DNA of 64,000 bases. It comes from Modestobacter muralis. GTDB lineage: Bacteria; Actinomycetota; Actinomycetes; Mycobacteriales; Geodermatophilaceae. Shown here one piece after another: positions 60,089-64,000 of the stretch. The position numbers and the translations under genes were made by a program. Each line of letters opens with the position of its first letter. The first letter of the stretch is position 1. The notes under the pieces were generated by a model. The model did not search any database. It was not told the origin of the DNA and saw only the letters and a program-made list of their open reading frames with translations. Location: contig NZ_JAAGWH010000055.1 of assembly GCF_010682105.1 (NCBI RefSeq), forward strand, positions 1 through 64,000, in the 5' to 3' direction.

Positions 60089-60814
60089 GTGGACATCGCA
60101 GGGCGCTTCATGGTCGAGCTCGCACGGGTGAGCACCGGTGCGACCGATCCCCGACTCCTGCCCGACCGGCTCGCCACGGCCACCGCGCGGGCCCTCGGCG
60201 TCGATGCGGTCGGCCTCACCCTGGCCGCCCAGCGGCCGACCTCGATCGGGGCCAGCGGCGAGACGGCCCAACTCGCCGAGCAGCTGCAGTTCACCGTGGG
60301 CAGCGGCCCGTGCCTGGCGACGGTGGACAGCCAGACGCCGGTCTTCGCCGTCGAGTCCCACCTGCAGCGCCGGTGGCCGTTCTACCACGACCTCCTGCAC
60401 GGGCAGACCCCCTTCCGCAGCGTCGTCGCCTTCCCGATGAACGGTGGCCTCAGCCGGGTGGGCGCGATGGTCATCTACCTGACCAGCCCGGCCGGCCCGC
60501 TGGAGTTCGACGCCCTCGACGCCCAGTCCCTCGTCAGCCTGGTCTCCGAGGAGCTGGGCGCCTCCACCGCCTGGGCGGGACCCCACCAGCCGGGACTGCA
60601 GCACTGGATCGACGTCCCGGCTGCCCGGGTCCGCACCACGGTCTGGCAGGCGGTCGGCATGGTCACCGAGGGCCTGTCCCTGTCCGGCGCCGACGCACTG
60701 GCCCTGCTCCGCGCCCGCGCCTACAGCACGAGCCGACTGGTCGACGAGGTCGCCCACGACCTCGTCACCGACCACCTGTCCGTGGACGAGCTGCTCGCCG
60801 ACACACCGCGCTGA
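60089..60814 (+). CDS. GAF-ANTAR protein
   Basis: The product (241 aa) has a GAF domain (about 15-165, VDAVGLTLAAQRPTSIGASGETAQLAEQLQFTVGSGPCL) and an ANTAR RNA-binding domain (about 182-235, VRTTVWQAVGMVTEGLSLSGADALALLRARAYSTSRLVDEVAHDLV). The GTG at 60089 follows AGAGGA by five bases; the longer frame to 59855 is non-coding in character. It resembles the protein at 55357 in order, length and sequence, so the two are paralogues. Confidence 0.86.
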   Translation: MDIAGRFMVELARVSTGATDPRLLPDRLATATARALGVDAVGLTLAAQRPTSIGASGETAQLAEQLQFTVGSGPCLATVDSQTPVFAVESHLQRRWPFYHDLLHGQTPFRSVVAFPMNGGLSRVGAMVIYLTSPAGPLEFDALDAQSLVSLVSEELGASTAWAGPHQPGLQHWIDVPAARVRTTVWQAVGMVTEGLSLSGADALALLRARAYSTSRLVDEVAHDLVTDHLSVDELLADTPR

Positions 60815-60962
60815 CCGGACGACGCAGCAGCCGGTGGAGGTGCACGGCCCGGGGCCGGACGACCACGTGGCTGCGACGACACGGGCAGCTCCTCGACGAG
60901 CCTGAGATCGTCGTTCCTGACAGCCGCACGACGCCGAACCAGTCTCACGTAGCGTGAGCGCC

Positions 60963-62648
60963 ATGAGCCGCCCGCGTCGTGAGAACAAGCGACCCCCTGC
61001 GCTGCCCCGTGGCGCGCTCCGTGTCACCCCGTTGGGCGGGCTGGGTGAGATCGGCCGGAACATGACGGTCTTCGAGCACGCCGGCAAGCTGCTGATCGTC
61101 GACTGCGGCGTGCTGTTCCCCGAGGAGCACCAGCCCGGGATCGACGTGATCCTCCCCGACTTCACGTCGATCCGGGACCGGATGGACGACGTGGTGGCCG
61201 TGGTGCTGACGCACGGGCACGAGGACCACATCGGCGGTGTCCCGTACCTGCTGCGGGAGCGGCCGGACATCCCCGTGGTCGGGTCGAAGCTGACGTTGGC
61301 GTTCCTCGAGGCCAAGCTCAAGGAGCACCGGATCACCCCGGTGACCGAGCGGGTCGCCGAGGGCGACGAGCTGCGGATGGGCCCCTTCGACCTGGAGTTC
61401 CTGGCCGTCAACCACTCCATCCCCGACGCGCTGGCCGTGGCGATCCGCACCCCGGCCGGGCTGGTGCTGCACACCGGCGACTTCAAGATGGACCAGTTCC
61501 CGCTGGACCAGCGGATCACCGACCTGCGCGGCTTCGCCCGGCTCGGTGAGGAGGGCGTCGACCTCTTCCTCACCGACTCCACCAACGCCGACGTGCCCGG
61601 TTTCACCACCTCCGAGGGTGAGCTCACCCCGGCGATCGACACGGTCTTCCGCACCGCACCCAAGCGGGTCATCGTCTCCAGCTTCGCCAGCCACGTGCAC
61701 CGCATCCAGCAGGTGCTCGACGCCGCGCACCAGCACGGCCGCAAGGTCGCCTTCGTCGGCCGGTCGATGGTGCGCAACATGGGCATCGCCCGCGACCTGG
61801 GCTACCTGCGGGTGCCCAAGGGCCTGGTCGTGGACATGAAGGTGCTGGAGAAGCTGCCCGCGGACAAGGTGTGCCTGATCTGCACCGGTTCCCAGGGCGA
61901 GCCGATGGCGGCGCTGTCCCGGATGGCCAACGGGGACCACGTCATCCGGATCTCCGAGGGCGACACCGTGCTGCTGGCCAGCTCGCTGATCCCGGGCAAC
62001 GAGAACGCCATCTACCGGATCATCAACGAGTTCACCCGGATCGGCGCCAACGTGGTGCACAAGGGCAACGCCAAGGTGCACGTCTCCGGACACGCCAGCG
62101 CCGGCGAGCTCGTCTACTGCTACAACATCGTCAAGCCGCGCAACGTCCTGCCGGTCCACGGCGAGCCCCGTCACCTGCGGGCCAACGCCGAACTGGCCAT
62201 CCGCACGGGCGTCGACCCCAGGGGGGTCGTCATCGCCGAGGACGGCGACGTCATCGACCTGGTCGGCGGCCGCGTCTCGGTCACCGGCACGGTGCCCGCC
62301 GCCAACGTCTACGTCGACGGCAACACCGTGGGCGGCGCGACCGAGGCCTCCCTCAAGGACCGGCGGACCCTGGCCGAGGAGGGCGTGATCACCGTCGTGG
62401 CCATCGTCGACGCCAAGACCGGGCAGCTCGCCGAGGCCCCTGACTTCCTGGCTCGCGGTTTCGTGCACGAGGCGGAGTCCTTCGACGCTGCGGTCCCGCT
62501 GATCGAGCGCGAGCTGGCCCGGGCGGCCGCAGACGGGGTCACCGACGCCGCCCGGCTGGAGGAGCTGATCGGACGCGCCGTGGCCGGCTGGGCGAACCGG
62601 GCACACCGCCGCTCGCCGATGGTCATCCCGGTGGTCATCGACGCCTGA
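60963..62648 (+). CDS. rnj: Ribonuclease J
   Basis: The product (561 aa) is a metallo-beta-lactamase/beta-CASP nuclease with endo- and 5'-exonuclease roles in RNA turnover. The metal-binding motif THGHEDHIGG is near 83, the beta-CASP part includes SSFASHVHRIQQVL and FVGRSMVRNM, and the C-terminal domain closes the chain. ATG at 60963 is chosen. TAGCGT at 60950-60955 could be the -10 of a leaderless mRNA; GTG 60954 would add three residues. Confidence 0.95.
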   Translation: MSRPRRENKRPPALPRGALRVTPLGGLGEIGRNMTVFEHAGKLLIVDCGVLFPEEHQPGIDVILPDFTSIRDRMDDVVAVVLTHGHEDHIGGVPYLLRERPDIPVVGSKLTLAFLEAKLKEHRITPVTERVAEGDELRMGPFDLEFLAVNHSIPDALAVAIRTPAGLVLHTGDFKMDQFPLDQRITDLRGFARLGEEGVDLFLTDSTNADVPGFTTSEGELTPAIDTVFRTAPKRVIVSSFASHVHRIQQVLDAAHQHGRKVAFVGRSMVRNMGIARDLGYLRVPKGLVVDMKVLEKLPADKVCLICTGSQGEPMAALSRMANGDHVIRISEGDTVLLASSLIPGNENAIYRIINEFTRIGANVVHKGNAKVHVSGHASAGELVYCYNIVKPRNVLPVHGEPRHLRANAELAIRTGVDPRGVVIAEDGDVIDLVGGRVSVTGTVPAANVYVDGNTVGGATEASLKDRRTLAEEGVITVVAIVDAKTGQLAEAPDFLARGFVHEAESFDAAVPLIERELARAAADGVTDAARLEELIGRAVAGWANRAHRRSPMVIPVVIDA

Positions 62649-62699
62649 CCGGGGCCACCGCGTCCGCTGGTGCACCGCAGTCGATGCGCAGCAGCAGCC

Positions 62700-62740
62700 C
62701 TGCGGGTCGGGACCGGGCGACGTCCGGTCCCGACCCGCAG
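62700..62740 (+). terminator. 17-bp hairpin after rnj
   Basis: CTGCGGGTCGGGACCGG (62700-62716) pairs perfectly with 62724-62740 around a seven-base loop. It separates rnj from hrpB; no U-run. Confidence 0.8.
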
Positions 62741-62822
62741 GTGAGACGCGGCCTGTCGCACCGATCGCTGCCTCGCCCCTGCGGCGAGGAGGACGGAGCA
62801 CCGCGTCGGACAGACTGACCAG

Positions 62823-64000
62823 GTGCTGCCACCGACCGGGACCCCGGGGACCGACCTCCCCGTCCGCTCGGTCCTCCCCGCCCTGGACGCCGCCCTCGAC
62901 CGCGGTGGCGCCGCCGTCCTGGTCGCCCCGCCGGGCACCGGCAAGACCACGCTGGTCCCTCTCGCCCTGGCCGACCGGCTGCCCGGCCGCATCCTGGTCG
63001 CCGAGCCGCGCCGGGTCGCTGCCCGCGCCGCCGCCCGCCGGATGGCCGCCCTGCTCGGTGAGCCGGTGGGCCGCTCGGTCGGCTACAGCGTGCGCGGGGA
63101 CTCCCAGCACAGCGCCGCCACCCGCGTCGAGGTGGTCACCACCGGGCTGCTGGTGCGCCGGCTGCAGGCCGACCCGGAGCTGCCCGGCGTCGACGCCGTC
63201 GTGCTCGACGAGTGCCACGAGCGCGCCCTGGACACCGACCTCGCGCTGGCGTTCACCCTCGACGTCCGCGGGTCACTGCGGCCGGAGCTCGAACTGCTGG
63301 CCATGTCGGCCACCGCGCAGGCCGGCCGCCTCGCCGAGCTGATGGGGCGCGCCCCGGTCGTCGAGGCGACCGGCTCGCTGCACGACGTCGAGCCGGTGTG
63401 GTGCCCGCCCTCTCCCCCGGTCGCGCCGGCGCACGGCCTGCACGTCGACCCACGGCTGCTGGCCGCCGTCGCCGACACCGTGCGGCGGGCGCTGGCCGAG
63501 ACCACCGGCGACGTGCTGGTCTTCCTGCCCGGCGCCGCCGAGATCGGCCGGGTCGCCGGTCTGCTGTCCGGTGTCGACGCCGACGTCCGGCCGCTGCACG
63601 GGCGGCTGCCCAGCGCCGAGCAGGACGCCGCGCTGACCGCGGGCCCGCGGCGTCGGGTGGTGCTGTCCACCGACGTCGCCGAGACCAGCCTGACCGTCCC
63701 CGGCGTGCGCACCGTGGTCGACGCCGGACTGGCCCGGGTCCCCCGCTACGACGTCGCCCGCGGGCTCGGCTCGCTGGTCACCGTCCGGGTGTCCCGGGCC
63801 GCGGCCACCCAGCGGGCCGGCCGCGCCGGGCGCGAGGCGCCGGGCCGGGTCTACCGGCTGTGGTCGGCCGCCGAGCACGACCGGCTGCCCGCCGCCCCCG
63901 AGCCGGAGATCGCCGTCGCCGACCTCACCGGCCTGGCACTGGAGCTGGCCTGCTGGGGCGAGCCCGACGGCACCGGCCTCGCCCTGCCCGACGCCCCGCC
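62823..64000 (+). CDS. hrpB: ATP-dependent helicase HrpB, 3' end beyond the window
   Basis: The first 392 residues of a DEAH-type RNA helicase are present. Motif I is APPGTGKTT near 39, the DExH box DECHERALDTDLAL near 128, motif III MSATAQ near 162, and motif VI region TQRAGRAGREAPGRVYRLW near 335. HrpB proteins are about 800 residues, so roughly half is missing at the right edge. The GTG at 62823 fits the N-terminus. The role in actinobacteria is not established. Confidence 0.92.
   Translation, partial: MLPPTGTPGTDLPVRSVLPALDAALDRGGAAVLVAPPGTGKTTLVPLALADRLPGRILVAEPRRVAARAAARRMAALLGEPVGRSVGYSVRGDSQHSAATRVEVVTTGLLVRRLQADPELPGVDAVVLDECHERALDTDLALAFTLDVRGSLRPELELLAMSATAQAGRLAELMGRAPVVEATGSLHDVEPVWCPPSPPVAPAHGLHVDPRLLAAVADTVRRALAETTGDVLVFLPGAAEIGRVAGLLSGVDADVRPLHGRLPSAEQDAALTAGPRRRVVLSTDVAETSLTVPGVRTVVDAGLARVPRYDVARGLGSLVTVRVSRAAATQRAGRAGREAPGRVYRLWSAAEHDRLPAAPEPEIAVADLTGLALELACWGEPDGTGLALPDAP

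Noticed and set aside
60945-63218. 757-residue minus-strand frame opposite rnj and hrpB
   Set aside because: Both genes beneath it have clear catalytic motifs; the antisense translation has none.

Overview
The window is chromosomal DNA of a very GC-rich actinobacterium. GTG starts and 4-base GTGA stop/start overlaps are frequent, and the gene order resembles the Mycobacterium infC-rpmI-rplT-tsnR / pheST / arg / tyrS block. The nitrogen genes, c-di-GMP enzymes and GAF-ANTAR proteins would fit a soil or stone-dwelling genus such as those of the Geodermatophilaceae. That family placement is an inference; no 16S sequence lies inside the window.

Layout. At the left edge (1-281) are the promoter and leader of a ribosomal RNA operon that runs leftward out of the window. 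Positions 282-9689 hold a leftward arginine operon, argC-J-B-D-F-R-H, which continues into a 3-methyladenine DNA glycosylase gene and tyrS. argG is missing from it. Positions 9728-17271 carry four glycosyltransferase genes (two leftward, two rightward), a glyoxalase-fold protein, a STAS protein, a lipid kinase and a small membrane protein. Positions 17364-26468 hold an SDR enzyme and pheT-pheS (leftward), a rightward EAL-DICT-LOV-GGDEF protein, then tsnR-like rRNA methylase, rplT, rpmI and infC (leftward), with a roughly 280-nt infC leader.

Positions 26815-41567 form a nitrogen assimilation region: a PH-like membrane protein, a HemD/winged-helix regulator of the NnaR type, a formate/nitrite channel, cyanase, a NarK nitrate transporter, and the operon nas-nirB-nirD. 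An uncharacterised protein, a sigma-like membrane protein, an AraC regulator and a DUF2000 protein are inserted among them. Nitrate would enter through NarK, be reduced by Nas to nitrite and by NirBD to ammonium, while cyanase gives ammonium from cyanate.

Positions 41696-47836 are small membrane proteins, an MmcQ/YjbR protein, an ArfB-type ribosome rescue factor, homocysteine methyltransferase, an extended YidD, an SDR enzyme and a 49-residue protein. Positions 47991-64000 carry a Ski2-like helicase, an SRPBCC protein, a membrane GGDEF-EAL protein, two TSUP transporters, two GAF-ANTAR proteins, a GH13 enzyme with a flavin oxidoreductase, ribonuclease J and a truncated HrpB helicase.

The most unusual features are: a family of four stop-codon-adjacent hairpin elements whose outer arms covary (28691, 32781, 46000, 50621); the LOV-type photoreceptor signature in the c-di-GMP protein; an in-frame ribosome binding site and GTG inside the nas gene; a repeated N-terminal extension on ArgB; and the ATC start with attenuator-like leader of infC. 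No insertion sequence, prophage, CRISPR array or tRNA gene was recognised.
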